Notes: generated from the sequence alone by a model not told the origin. A stretch of DNA of 64,000 nucleotides from Hydrogenophaga palleronii_A (GCF_031457455.1 NZ_JAVDWU010000001.1:62001-126000), one strand, 5' to 3'. Numbered from the stretch's first letter, positions 24,193-32,605 are shown. Translations and numbers: made by a program.

Positions 24193-24741
24193 TCAGAGCA
24201 GGTCCGCAATCCGGTCCCACGTGGCGGGCGCAATGCGCCCGGCGTAGCGCTCCACCAGTCGGCCCTGCTTGTCAATCAGGCAGCCACCTGGCAATTGTTC
24301 GGGTCGGCCCATGGTGTCGCGAAAGCCCGGGCCAAGCGCCGAAACCGAGACGAAATGCGGGCTTCCTGGCACTGTCTGGGCCACCAGCTTTTCGTAGGTC
24401 AGAAAGTCCTGAATATTGGCGTCCATGTTGACGCCCAGCAAGGTGAAGGGTTGGTCCTTCCAGCCAGCGAGGTTGGCGCGCAGTTCACGCATCGTGTCAC
24501 GGCAGACGGCACACCCGGTGGACCAGTAAAACACCAGCACCACCTGCCCTCGCAGTGCGTCGAGGCGGATGCGCTGGCCATTCGACGCAGTGCCTTCCAG
24601 TTCAGGCGGCTCGCTGGTGCCAGGGGTGGCTGCCCGCAGCAGGCCGGGCAGGGCCAGCGCGCAGGCGGGCAGGAAAGCCAGCAACCGCCGGCGTGAGGGC
24701 AGAGCAAGGCGACGTTCAGTGGTCAATGGGGCCAGTGGCAT
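24193..24741 (-). CDS. TlpA/AhpC-type thioredoxin-fold protein
   Basis: A 182-residue exported thiol-disulfide protein. Basic residues and a hydrophobic stretch (RRRLLAFLPACALALPGLL) form a signal peptide or anchor. The thioredoxin fold carries a CAVC active site (Cys77, Cys80) after VLVFYWSTG, and the cis-proline loop is around GRPEQLPGGCLI. It could keep bufferin cysteines reduced or deliver reducing power in the periplasm, given its position between the bufferin operon and the sigma gene; this is inference. It is divergent from the sigma gene and reads in the bufferin direction. Confidence 0.84.
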   Translation of the reverse strand: MPLAPLTTERRLALPSRRRLLAFLPACALALPGLLRAATPGTSEPPELEGTASNGQRIRLDALRGQVVLVFYWSTGCAVCRDTMRELRANLAGWKDQPFTLLGVNMDANIQDFLTYEKLVAQTVPGSPHFVSVSALGPGFRDTMGRPEQLPGGCLIDKQGRLVERYAGRIAPATWDRIADLL

Positions 24742-24822
24742 GGGTGATTCCTCGGTGGAGATGACCCGAATTCGTCAGCCGATGTCGCCTTTCCTTACAC
24801 TTGCACGCCAACGAGCCTCTCC

Positions 24823-25401
24823 ATGCCACCACAAACCCCTTCCGAGTACGAGCAGCAACTGGTCGCCTTGCGTGACTACCTGATGCGTTTTGCGCGCCTC
24901 CAGCTGCGCAACGACGCGTGGGCGGAAGACGCCGTGTCAGAGACCCTGGTGGCCGCGCTGGCCAAGCCGCAAGCCTTCGAAGCCCGCTCGCAGCTCAAGA
25001 CCTGGCTGGTGGGGATCCTCAAACACAAGATCATCGACACGCTGCGCCAACGGCAGCGCGAAGTGGTGCTCGACGGGGGCACCGACGACGACACCGCCGA
25101 TCCGCTGGACCATATGGCATTCAAGACGGATGGCCATTTCGCCGAAAAGCCGGCAGAGTGGGGCAATCCGGAGCGCGACATGCAGAGCCGCCAGTTTTTT
25201 GCTGTACTCGAGGCGTGCACTGAAAAGCTGCCGCCAGCGCAGGGGCGGCTGTTTCTGATGCGCGAATGGCTGGAACTCTCCAGCGAAGACATCTGTAAGG
25301 AACTCTCGCTGACACCGACCAACCTCTACGTCCAGTTGCATCGGGCCCGACTCCGTTTGCGCGAGTGTCTTGAACTGAACTGGTTTGCACAGCCAACATG
25401 A
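24823..25401 (+). CDS. RNA polymerase sigma factor, ECF type
   Basis: A 192-residue sigma-70 family factor of the ECF group. Region 2 spans about residues 18-70 (LRNDAWAEDAVSETLVAAL, LKTWLVGILKHKIID) and region 4 about 125-180 (EWLELSSEDICKELSLTPTNLYVQLHRARLRLRECL). No region 3 is present. The following zinc-finger gene overlaps by four bases and is the likely anti-sigma. Divergent from tlpA and next to the bufferin operon, it probably controls that operon in response to metal stress. Targets are inferred from position only. Confidence 0.9.
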   Translation: MPPQTPSEYEQQLVALRDYLMRFARLQLRNDAWAEDAVSETLVAALAKPQAFEARSQLKTWLVGILKHKIIDTLRQRQREVVLDGGTDDDTADPLDHMAFKTDGHFAEKPAEWGNPERDMQSRQFFAVLEACTEKLPPAQGRLFLMREWLELSSEDICKELSLTPTNLYVQLHRARLRLRECLELNWFAQPT

Positions 25402-25628
25402 AGCCCGTCTACCCTTTTCGCCGCACCTGCAAGGAAGTCTCCGCGCTGTTGATCGCACGCGAAGACCGCGAGTTGCCGCTGGCCGACCGCCTGGCATTGC
25501 GTTTGCACATGGCCATGTGCCAGGCGTGCCCGCGCTTCGAGCGGCAACTGCTCACCATGCGCAACGCCATGAAGCAATGGCGCAATTACGCGGACGCGGA
25601 CGAAGCAGGTGAACGGGAAAAAGCGTGA
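25398..25628 (+). CDS. small zinc-finger anti-sigma factor
   Basis: A 76-residue soluble protein with the zf-HC2 anti-sigma pattern H-x3-C-x2-C (His37, Cys41, Cys44) plus Cys11, matching the zinc-binding anti-sigma (ZAS) fold. No membrane segment follows, so it acts in the cytoplasm, perhaps sensing thiol oxidation or metal directly. The ATG overlaps the sigma stop, which is usual for sigma/anti-sigma pairs. It ends four bases before the convergent ftsY stop. Confidence 0.85.
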   Translation: MKPVYPFRRTCKEVSALLIAREDRELPLADRLALRLHMAMCQACPRFERQLLTMRNAMKQWRNYADADEAGEREKA

Positions 25629-25632
25629 GCCT

Positions 25633-26670
25633 TCAGGCCAGCAGGGCCTGCGCAAATTCCCGCGCGTTGAAGGTTTCCAGGTCTTCGAGCTTTTCACCCA
25701 CTCCGATGAAGTACACCGGAATGGGCTTTTCCCGTGCGATGGCACAGATCACGCCGCCCTTGGCGGTGCCATCGAGTTTGGTGATGATCAGGCCAGTGAG
25801 CCCCAGCGCTTCGTCAAACGCCCTGACCTGCATCAGTGCGTTCTGGCCGGTGTTGCCGTCGATGACCAGCAGCACCTCGTGCGGCGCTGTGGCGTCGGCC
25901 TTCTGAACCACGCGCTTGATCTTGCGCAGCTCTTCCATCAGGTGCAGCTGGGTGGGCAGACGCCCGGCGGTGTCGACCAGCACCACATCGCGCCCGCGTG
26001 ATCTGCCAGCCGTCACCGCATCGAAGCTCACCGCAGCCGGATCGCCGCCTTGCTGGGTGATGATCTCCACTGTGTTGCGGTCGGCCCAGACGGCCAGTTG
26101 TTCGCGCGCGGCCGCGCGGAAGGTGTCGGCCGCCGCGAGCAGCACGGTGGCGCCTTCGCTGGCCAGGTGACGCGTGAGTTTGCCGATGGATGTGGTCTTG
26201 CCCGCGCCATTGACGCCGGCCACCATCACCACCGTGGGCTTGTATTCGCCGATCACCAGGGCCTTCTGTAGCGGCTTGAGCAGGTCTGCAATGGCGTCGG
26301 CCAGCAGGCCCTTCACAGCAGCCGGGTCGGTGGTCCTGGTTTCCTTGACGCGGCGTTTGAGGTCGGCGAGCAGAAATTCGGTGGCTTTGACGCCGCTGTC
26401 GGCCATCAGCAGGGCGGTTTCGAGGTCTTCGTACAGCGCATCGTCGATCTGCGTGCCGGTAAAGACGGTGGCCAGGCTGGAGCCTGTCTTGCGCAGACCC
26501 ACCTTGAGCTTGTCCATCCAGCTCCGTCTGGGGGCCTCCAGCGGCGCGGCTGCCACCTGCGCCGGTGGCGCAGGCTCGGCTTCGGCTGGCGCGGCTGGGG
26601 GCTCCGGCAGCGCCGGTGTGGGGGCGACGGGTTCGGGTGTGGGCGGTTTTTTGCGAAAGAACGAGAACAT
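25633..26670 (-). CDS. ftsY: signal recognition particle receptor FtsY
   Basis: A 345-residue SRP GTPase that docks ribosome-SRP complexes at the inner membrane. An acidic, proline/alanine-rich A domain (about residues 10-50) precedes the N domain and the G domain with GVNGAGKTTSIGKL, DTAGRLPTQ and TKLDGTAKGG. ATG 26670 (MFSFFRKK) gives the usual membrane-binding start. It is divergent from the M16 peptidase gene with only 29 bp between start codons, so its promoter must overlap coding sequence. Confidence 0.95.
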   Translation of the reverse strand: MFSFFRKKPPTPEPVAPTPALPEPPAAPAEAEPAPPAQVAAAPLEAPRRSWMDKLKVGLRKTGSSLATVFTGTQIDDALYEDLETALLMADSGVKATEFLLADLKRRVKETRTTDPAAVKGLLADAIADLLKPLQKALVIGEYKPTVVMVAGVNGAGKTTSIGKLTRHLASEGATVLLAAADTFRAAAREQLAVWADRNTVEIITQQGGDPAAVSFDAVTAGRSRGRDVVLVDTAGRLPTQLHLMEELRKIKRVVQKADATAPHEVLLVIDGNTGQNALMQVRAFDEALGLTGLIITKLDGTAKGGVICAIAREKPIPVYFIGVGEKLEDLETFNAREFAQALLA

Positions 26671-26699
26671 TTTTCCATCTCTAGAATCCATTGCATTCT

Positions 26700-28196
26700 A
26701 TGAAACGCTCTTTGCTCGCGCACAACGCACTGATGGCGGCCACGTTCGCCCTGGTTCTCTCCCCTGCCGCGCTGGCGGCAACGCCTTCCCAGACACCCCT
26801 GACAGCACCTCCTCCGGCCGTTGTGGCTGCCGCGTCTCCCGGGGAGGAGGCGCCCGTCGCACAACAATTCACCCTCGCCAACGGCATGACCCTTATCGTG
26901 CGCCCGGACCGCCGGGCGCCTACGGTGGCCCACATGCTGTGGGTGCGGGTGGGCTCCATGGACGAGGTCGATGGCACCTCCGGCGTGGCCCATGCGCTCG
27001 AGCACATGATGTTCAAGGGTACGCCAGACCTGAAGCCTGGTGAGTTCTCGCGACGCGTGGCCGCGCTGGGCGGGCGCGACAACGCCTTCACCAGCCGCGA
27101 CGCCACCGCCTACCACCAGCAGGTGCCTTCCCATCAGTTGGAGGCCATGATGCGGCTGGAGGCCGATCGGTTTGCCCGCACCCAATGGGCCGACGAAGAA
27201 TTCGTGCGCGAGATCGAGGTCATCAAGGAAGAGCGGCGGCAACGCACCGAAGAATCGCCCCGTGCGCGAATGTTCGAAGCGCTCAACGCGATGGTCTTTC
27301 AGGCCAACCCCTATCGCCGCCCCATTGTGGGCTGGATGAGCGACCTCGACGCCATGACACCCGACGACGTGCGCGAGTTCTACCGGCGCTGGTACAGCCC
27401 GACGAATGCGGCCGTGGTGATCGCTGGCGACGTGGATGTGGCGCAGGTGCGGGCCCTGGCCGAAGACATCTATGGCCGAATCCCTGCAAGGGCCCTGCCA
27501 GCGCGCAAGCCGCGTGAAGAGCCTTTGCAGGTCGGCCCGCGCAAGCTTGAGTTCCGCGCCGTGGCCGACCAGGCTCTGGTCGCACTTGCCTGGAAGGCGC
27601 CGCGCTGGACCGGCGAGGGCGATGCCGGCGACGGCTCGCAGCAGGATGCGCTCGCACTCACCGTGCTGTCGGCCGTGCTCGACGGATACAGCGGTGCCCG
27701 GCTGGAACGCGCGCTGGTGCAGGGCTCCGGGGCGGGCGGCAAACGCGTGGCCGATACCGCGGGCGCGTCTTACGGCCTCATGGGGCGAGGACCGCAGCTG
27801 TTCCTGCTCAGCGCCGTGCCGGCGCGTGGCGTGACGCCCGAGATGACCACCGCCGCCCTGAAGTCCGAAATCGAACGCATTGCCAGGGAGGGCGTCAGCG
27901 AGGCAGAGCTGCGCCGCGTGAAAACCCAGTGGACTGCCAGCGAAATCTACAAGCTCGACTCCGTGTTCAACCAGGCGCGCGAACTGGGCAGCTACTGGAT
28001 CAACGGCATGCCTGTCGATACGGGTGATCGCCTCATGAAGCTGCTGCAAGGTGTGACGGCTGCGCAGGTGCAGTCTGTGGCCCAGCGCTATTTCAGCGAC
28101 GAACAGCTCACCACTGGCGTGCTGGTGCCCGAACCCGGGCGGCGCGAAACCGCCACGCCTGCCGCTGCCGGCAACCGTCCTGCCCTTCGTCATTGA
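26700..28196 (+). CDS. M16-family zinc metallopeptidase (active subunit)
   Basis: A 498-residue exported peptidase of the pitrilysin family. A signal peptide ends near LAATPS. The inverted zinc motif HxxEH appears as HALEHMMFKG near residue 100, with the distal glutamate in EIEVIKEERR about 75 residues later. The second homologous half follows from about residue 290. It pairs with the next gene, which lacks the zinc motif, as in two-subunit M16B proteases. ATG 26700 is preferred to TTG 26691. It processes periplasmic peptides; natural substrates are unknown. Confidence 0.9.
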   Translation: MKRSLLAHNALMAATFALVLSPAALAATPSQTPLTAPPPAVVAAASPGEEAPVAQQFTLANGMTLIVRPDRRAPTVAHMLWVRVGSMDEVDGTSGVAHALEHMMFKGTPDLKPGEFSRRVAALGGRDNAFTSRDATAYHQQVPSHQLEAMMRLEADRFARTQWADEEFVREIEVIKEERRQRTEESPRARMFEALNAMVFQANPYRRPIVGWMSDLDAMTPDDVREFYRRWYSPTNAAVVIAGDVDVAQVRALAEDIYGRIPARALPARKPREEPLQVGPRKLEFRAVADQALVALAWKAPRWTGEGDAGDGSQQDALALTVLSAVLDGYSGARLERALVQGSGAGGKRVADTAGASYGLMGRGPQLFLLSAVPARGVTPEMTTAALKSEIERIAREGVSEAELRRVKTQWTASEIYKLDSVFNQARELGSYWINGMPVDTGDRLMKLLQGVTAAQVQSVAQRYFSDEQLTTGVLVPEPGRRETATPAAAGNRPALRH

Positions 28197-28223
28197 CACG
28201 CAACCGCGCTGCCTGGAATTTCC

Positions 28224-29573
28224 ATGTCATCTATTTCGTTGTTCCGTACCCCTTTCAAACGACTACTGTGTGTCCTTGGCGTCTGCTTCTTGGGGGCCCA
28301 TGCCCAGGCGGCCATTCCGATCGAGCACTGGACCCATGCCAGTGGTGCGCGTGTGTATCTGGTGGCCACGCCCGCGCTGCCGATGCTGGACGTGCAGGTG
28401 AATTTCGATGGCGGCAGCCGGCGTGAACCCAGGGCCAAAGCCGGTCTGGCGAGCGCCACTGCCGGCCTGTTTTCCGGCGGCGTGATGCCCCATGGCAACA
28501 AACCGGCGCTCGATGAGAATCAGCTGAGCGAAGCCTGGGTGGACCTGGGCGCCCAGTTCGGCGCACAGGCATCGGCCGATCGTTTTACCGTTTCCCTGCG
28601 CACCCTCACGGAGCCAGCGTTGCTGGAGCAGGCCGTGGCTTTGGCCGCACGACAACTGGCCGCACCTGCGTGGCCCGAAAACGTCTGGCAGCGCGACCGT
28701 GAGCGCACGCTGGCCGCATTGAAAGAGGCAGAAAACCGCCCGGCCACCCATGCGGGACGTGCCTTTTCGCGCGCGGTTTTTGGTGACCACCCCTATGGAT
28801 TCGAAGCCGTGGCCGACACGCTCAACGCCATCTCGGTGGCCGACATGCGAGGCTTCTACCGCCGCCACGTGGCCGCTTGTCGTGCCCAGATCAGCCTGGT
28901 GGGCGCCATCGATCGTGCCGGCAGCGACCGCATCGTCAGCCAGCTCATGGCTGCGGTCCAGCCGCATGGCTGCGAACCGTTGACGGACGTTCCCCAAGTG
29001 AAGCCACTGGACCGTGCGATCGAAGAGCGGATGCCGTTCAAGGCCGCGCAGGCACAGGTGCTCGTAGGGCAGCCCGGCGTGGCACGCGACGACCCCGACT
29101 TCTTTCCGCTGTTCGTGGGCAACTACATTCTGGGAGGCGGCGGGTTCGTGTCGCGCCTGACTACCGAAGTGCGGGAAAAGCGGGGGCTGAGCTACAGCGT
29201 GTACAGCTATTTTTCTCCTGGCCTGCATGCCGGTGCGTTTCAGATCGGCCTGACGACCCGACCCGACCAGGCTTACCAGGCGGTGGGCGTGGTGCGGGAC
29301 GTGGTGCGCGACTTCGTGGCCGAGGGACCTACCGACGAAGAGCTCAAGGCCGCCAAGGAATACCTCGTCAACAGCTTTGCCCTGCGCATTGACAGCAACC
29401 GCAAGCTGCTCGACAACGTCTCCAACATCGCCTGGAACGGTTTGCCGCTGGACTACCTGGACACCTGGACCGAACAGGTGGAGCGCGTGACGGTGGCCGA
29501 CATCCGGCGTGCCTTCACCCGGGTGCTGCAACCCGACCGCATGGCCACCGTGGTCGTGGGTGCCCAACCCTGA
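28224..29573 (+). CDS. M16-family peptidase-like protein (inactive partner subunit)
   Basis: A 449-residue exported M16 homologue starting 27 bp after the active subunit. A signal peptide ends near HAQAA. Where the HxxEH motif should be it has ATAGLFSGG, so it cannot bind zinc the usual way. The C-terminal signature GGGGFVSRLTTEVREKRGLSYSVYS is intact; that R/Y element supports substrate binding in the partner's chamber. Active and inactive M16 subunits form heterodimers, so this gene most likely completes the upstream peptidase. Confidence 0.88.
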   Translation: MSSISLFRTPFKRLLCVLGVCFLGAHAQAAIPIEHWTHASGARVYLVATPALPMLDVQVNFDGGSRREPRAKAGLASATAGLFSGGVMPHGNKPALDENQLSEAWVDLGAQFGAQASADRFTVSLRTLTEPALLEQAVALAARQLAAPAWPENVWQRDRERTLAALKEAENRPATHAGRAFSRAVFGDHPYGFEAVADTLNAISVADMRGFYRRHVAACRAQISLVGAIDRAGSDRIVSQLMAAVQPHGCEPLTDVPQVKPLDRAIEERMPFKAAQAQVLVGQPGVARDDPDFFPLFVGNYILGGGGFVSRLTTEVREKRGLSYSVYSYFSPGLHAGAFQIGLTTRPDQAYQAVGVVRDVVRDFVAEGPTDEELKAAKEYLVNSFALRIDSNRKLLDNVSNIAWNGLPLDYLDTWTEQVERVTVADIRRAFTRVLQPDRMATVVVGAQP

Positions 29574-29588
29574 TGGTGCTGCGCGCAG

Positions 29589-29619
29589 GCTTACGGCGCG
29601 AGCGGCAGTTGCCGTAAGC
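29589..29619 (+). other. 9-bp stem hairpin before rsmD
   Basis: GCTTACGGC (29589-29597) and GCCGTAAGC (29611-29619) are perfect complements with a 13-nt loop, ending 7 bp before the rsmD ATG. There is no U-run, so it is not a typical intrinsic terminator; it could limit read-through or hide the rsmD start. Confidence 0.5.
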
Positions 29620-29626
29620 TAGCCGC

Positions 29627-30241
29627 ATGAAAGCATCAGGCAACAAAGCAGCTGGCCGCCTGGCCAAGGCTCCCCACGAGGTTCGCATCATCGGCGGCCA
29701 GTGGAAACGAACCAGGCTCACCGTGGTCGACGCACCCGGGCTGCGTCCCACACCGGCACGGGTGCGCGAAACGCTCTTCAACTGGTTGGGCCAGGACCTC
29801 AGCGGCTGGCGCTGTCTGGATGCCTTTGCCGGCACCGGTGCGCTGGGGCTGGAGGCTGCTTCTCGCGGTGCGGCCGAGGTGGTGCTGGTGGAACATGACA
29901 ATGTCCTGCTGACGCTTCTGCGCCGCATGAAGGACCAGCTCAAGGCGGACGCTGTGAAGGTGGAACGTGGCGATGCCGTGGCCGCCCTGAGACAACGTGC
30001 CGGTCAGAACCTGGATGTGGTGTTTCTGGACCCACCTTTTGCGGATGGAGGCAACGAAGCGCTCTTTGCCTCTGCCCTGGCCGCCGCTCGCCAGTCCATT
30101 GGTCCCCAGGGGTTCATCTACCTCGAAGCACCCCGACCCTGGACCACCGACGAGCTTTCGCGCATGGGTCTGGAGATGCATCGCCAGGGACGCGCGGGTG
30201 CCGTGGCCTTTCACCTGTTGCGGACATTGCCCGGGCAGTGA
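29627..30241 (+). CDS. rsmD: 16S rRNA (guanine(966)-N(2))-methyltransferase RsmD
   Basis: A 204-residue SAM-dependent methyltransferase that modifies G966 in 16S rRNA of the assembled 30S subunit. It has an N-terminal VRIIGGQWKRTRL segment, LRPTPARVRETLFNWL, a SAM motif CLDAFAGTGALGLEAASRGA and the catalytic DPPF. The family's usual length is about 200. It sits between the M16 pair and coaD, the common rsmD-coaD order. Confidence 0.95.
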   Translation: MKASGNKAAGRLAKAPHEVRIIGGQWKRTRLTVVDAPGLRPTPARVRETLFNWLGQDLSGWRCLDAFAGTGALGLEAASRGAAEVVLVEHDNVLLTLLRRMKDQLKADAVKVERGDAVAALRQRAGQNLDVVFLDPPFADGGNEALFASALAAARQSIGPQGFIYLEAPRPWTTDELSRMGLEMHRQGRAGAVAFHLLRTLPGQ

Positions 30242-30276
30242 GTGGCTGAACGGGGCCCCTCGCGCATAATTCCCGG

Positions 30277-30795
30277 ATGAATGCTGAGTTGTCCACCACC
30301 ACGACCGGTGGCCGCATCGCTGTGTACAGCGGTACCTTTGATCCCCTGACCCTGGGCCATGAGGATGTGGTGCGCCGTGCCGCGCAACTGTTTGACGAGG
30401 TGGTGCTGGCCGTGGCCATTGCCCACCACAAGAAGACCCGCTTCAGCCTGAAGGAACGCCTGGAGATGGCCGCTGAAGCCACGCGGGACGTGCCCGGGCG
30501 CGTACGGGTGCTGCCGTTTGACGGCCTGATCATGGATTTCTGCCGGCAAACCGGTGCGGTGGCGGTGGTCCGAGGCATCCGCAACATCACCGACTTTGAC
30601 TATGAAGCCCAGATGGCCGCGATGAACCGCAAACTGCACCCCGCTGTGGAGACCGTGTTCCTTCTGCCGCAGGCCGAACTGCAGTGCATCTCCAGCACGC
30701 TGGTGCGCGAGATTGCGACGCTGGGTGGTGATGTCTCAAGCATGGTGAGCCCGCCCGTGGCCCGGCGTCTGGCTCCCGCGCCGTTGCAAGCCTGA
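30277..30795 (+). CDS. coaD: phosphopantetheine adenylyltransferase CoaD
   Basis: A 172-residue nucleotidyltransferase making dephospho-CoA from 4'-phosphopantetheine and ATP. It carries YSGTFDPLTLGHEDVV (the HxGH-type ATP site), LPFDGLIMDFC, VVRGIRNITDFDYEAQMA and ISSTLVREI. Length and motifs are typical. It is 36 bp after rsmD on the same strand and followed by the ferredoxin. Confidence 0.95.
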   Translation: MNAELSTTTTGGRIAVYSGTFDPLTLGHEDVVRRAAQLFDEVVLAVAIAHHKKTRFSLKERLEMAAEATRDVPGRVRVLPFDGLIMDFCRQTGAVAVVRGIRNITDFDYEAQMAAMNRKLHPAVETVFLLPQAELQCISSTLVREIATLGGDVSSMVSPPVARRLAPAPLQA

Positions 30796-30822
30796 GCGGC
30801 GGTACAGGAAAGGCTGCACACT

Positions 30823-31131
30823 ATGGCACTCATGATCACCGACGAATGCATCAACTGCGATGTGTGCGAGCCGGAATGCCCCAATCAGGCCATCTACATG
30901 GGTCAGGAGATCTACGAGATCGATCCGTCCAAGTGCACCGAGTGTGTCGGGCACTTTGACGAACCCCAGTGTGTGCAGGTGTGCCCGGTGAGCTGCATTC
31001 CCATCCACCCCGAACACATCGAGAGCCGGGAAACGCTCTGGCAGAAATACCAGCGATTGCAGCAGCAGGGTCAGGCGTCTTCAGATGCGGGTGGCGCGCC
31101 TGTGGCGGATCCGGCATTGACCAAGACCTGA
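30823..31131 (+). CDS. YfhL-family 2[4Fe-4S] ferredoxin
   Basis: A 102-residue ferredoxin with two 4Fe-4S sites: CINCDVCEPECPNQAI and, with the extended spacing typical of YfhL/Alvin ferredoxins, CTECVGHFDEPQCVQVCPVSCI. A short Ala/Asp-rich tail follows. Electron-transfer partner unknown. AGGAAAGG precedes the ATG. Its last 61 bases overlap the 3' end of the convergent pth gene, so the two messages are antisense to each other there. Confidence 0.92.
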   Translation: MALMITDECINCDVCEPECPNQAIYMGQEIYEIDPSKCTECVGHFDEPQCVQVCPVSCIPIHPEHIESRETLWQKYQRLQQQGQASSDAGGAPVADPALTKT

Positions 31132-31751
31132 GCGCCAGGTTCTTCCTTTTTCTCGAGCCTGGGTGGTTTGGGTCGGGGCGGTTTGCTGGTGTGAATCTGC
31201 GCAGTGGCCTTGTCCATGTCACCGGCAATCAGTTGGGGCAGCGCCTTCAGACTGCGATCCAGCGCCTGTGCAATGGCGATGCGGTCGTCTGGCGATGGTT
31301 TCTTCAACACCCAGTTCGCCACTTCGTTTCTGTTGCCCGGGTGGCCGATGCCGATCCTCAGGCGCCAGTAGTCGGGACTGCCCAGCTGCGCGTGGATGTC
31401 ACGCAAGCCATTGTGACCCGCATGGCCGCCACCCTTTTTGAGTTTGACCTCGCCGGGAGGCAGGTCCAGCTCGTCGTGGATGACCAGTACCTCTTCAGGC
31501 GCGATCTTGTAGAAGCGGGCGAGCGAGGCGACTGCGCGCCCAGACAGGTTCATGAAGGTCTGGGGCTCGATCAGCCACACAGACTGTCCATCCACATTGG
31601 CGCGGGCCACCAACCCCTGGTGCCCTCGCTCCATCTGCATCGACACCTTGAGCTGGCGCGCAGCCTCGTCCACCCACCAGAAGCCCGCGTTGTGGCGCGT
31701 GTGTTCGTATTCGGGTCCTGGATTGCCCAGGCCAGCGATGAGTCGGATCAT
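31071..31751 (-). CDS. pth: peptidyl-tRNA hydrolase Pth
   Basis: A 226-residue esterase that recycles peptidyl-tRNA released by stalled ribosomes. It has GLGNPGPEYEHTRHNAGFW with the catalytic His, PQTFMNLSG, and GGHAGHNGLRD. It is about 30 residues longer than E. coli Pth because of a basic, proline-rich tail (PPRPKPPRLEKKEE) whose codons overlap the convergent ferredoxin gene. It lies downstream of rplY in the same direction, a widely conserved pairing. Confidence 0.94.
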   Translation of the reverse strand: MIRLIAGLGNPGPEYEHTRHNAGFWWVDEAARQLKVSMQMERGHQGLVARANVDGQSVWLIEPQTFMNLSGRAVASLARFYKIAPEEVLVIHDELDLPPGEVKLKKGGGHAGHNGLRDIHAQLGSPDYWRLRIGIGHPGNRNEVANWVLKKPSPDDRIAIAQALDRSLKALPQLIAGDMDKATAQIHTSKPPRPKPPRLEKKEEPGAQVLVNAGSATGAPPASEDA

Positions 31752-31858
31752 GCGAGGGATTATCGGTGAGGCTAGAAGGGAACACCCCCGCTCCCCCTGG
31801 ATTGGGCAGTTTCATGCGACGTGGGTCGGGCGCTGCTCGGTGGAGCAACTGAAATGGA

Positions 31859-31881
31859 AACGGCCCGCAGAGCGGGCCGTT
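31859..31881 (-). terminator. hairpin downstream of rplY
   Basis: AACGGCCCGC (31859-31868), loop AGA, GCGGGCCGTT (31872-31881): a perfect 10-bp stem about 29 bp after the rplY stop. The minus-strand sequence after it is only moderately U-rich (TTCCATTTC), so termination may be partial, allowing read-through into pth. Confidence 0.65.
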
Positions 31882-31909
31882 GGTGGCAGAAGGCAATGTC
31901 CGGAAGGAC

Positions 31910-32533
31910 TTACTTCTTCTTTTTGCCCTTCTTGTCGTCGGTCGCGGCCACCACGGGTGCGGCCACCACTTCTTCGACCGGCTCAACCACGGTCGCCACG
32001 GTCAGGTTGGAGCGGCCGTGCATGACCAGCTTGATGCCCTTGGCCAGCTTGATGTCACCCGTGTGGATGGTGCTGCCCTTGGTCACTTCGCTCAGGTCGA
32101 CCACGATGTTTTCGGGCAACTGGGTGGCCAGGCACTCGATTTCGATCTCGTTCATCACGTGGTTGATCACGCACTTGTCGACCTTCACGGCTGGCGAGTT
32201 ATCTGCACCTTCAAAATGCAGAGGCACTTTCTTGCGCAGACGGGTCTTTTCGTTGACGCGCTGAAAGTCCACGTGAAGCACTTGTGGCTTGTAGGGGTGG
32301 TACTGCACATCGCGCAGCAGCACTTTTTGCACGCTGCCGCCGATGTCCATGTCCAGAATGGCCGAGTGGAAGGCTTCCTTCTTCAGGGCATGCCACAGGG
32401 CGTTGTGATCGAGTTCGATCGTGATGGCTGGCGTATCACCGCCAAACACGATACCGGGCGCGCGACCGGTGTTGCGCAGACGGCGGCTCGCACCCGTACC
32501 CTGCTTGGCGCGCTCAAAAGCGACAAATTGCAT
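31910..32533 (-). CDS. rplY: 50S ribosomal protein L25/Ctc
   Basis: A 207-residue long-form L25 (Ctc/TL5 type): an N-terminal 5S-rRNA-binding domain (residues 1-95) and a C-terminal beta domain with PEDI-like LPENIVVDLSEV, ending in a lysine-rich tail. The ATG at 32533 (MQFVAFERAKQGTG) follows GGAG and fits the family start; the frame's upstream ATG at 32545 is less likely. It stabilises 5S rRNA in the central protuberance. Confidence 0.94.
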   Translation of the reverse strand: MQFVAFERAKQGTGASRRLRNTGRAPGIVFGGDTPAITIELDHNALWHALKKEAFHSAILDMDIGGSVQKVLLRDVQYHPYKPQVLHVDFQRVNEKTRLRKKVPLHFEGADNSPAVKVDKCVINHVMNEIEIECLATQLPENIVVDLSEVTKGSTIHTGDIKLAKGIKLVMHGRSNLTVATVVEPVEEVVAAPVVAATDDKKGKKKK

Positions 32534-32576
32534 GACATTCTCCAATTGAGGGATTCCGCGACCAGAACGCCTCTGT

Positions 32577-32605
32577 TAAAAAAAGCAGCCCCTCACACGA
32601 GGGGC
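32577..32605 (-). terminator. intrinsic terminator of prs
   Basis: On the minus strand GCCCCTC-GTGT-GAGGGGC (32605 to 32588) is followed by TGC and seven T residues. It lies 28 bp after the prs stop and before rplY, separating the two transcripts. Confidence 0.82.

Noticed and set aside
26406..28199. 597-residue minus-strand open frame opposite the M16 peptidase and extending into ftsY
   Set aside because: Antisense shadow; the opposite strand has signal peptide, HxxEH and ftsY motifs.
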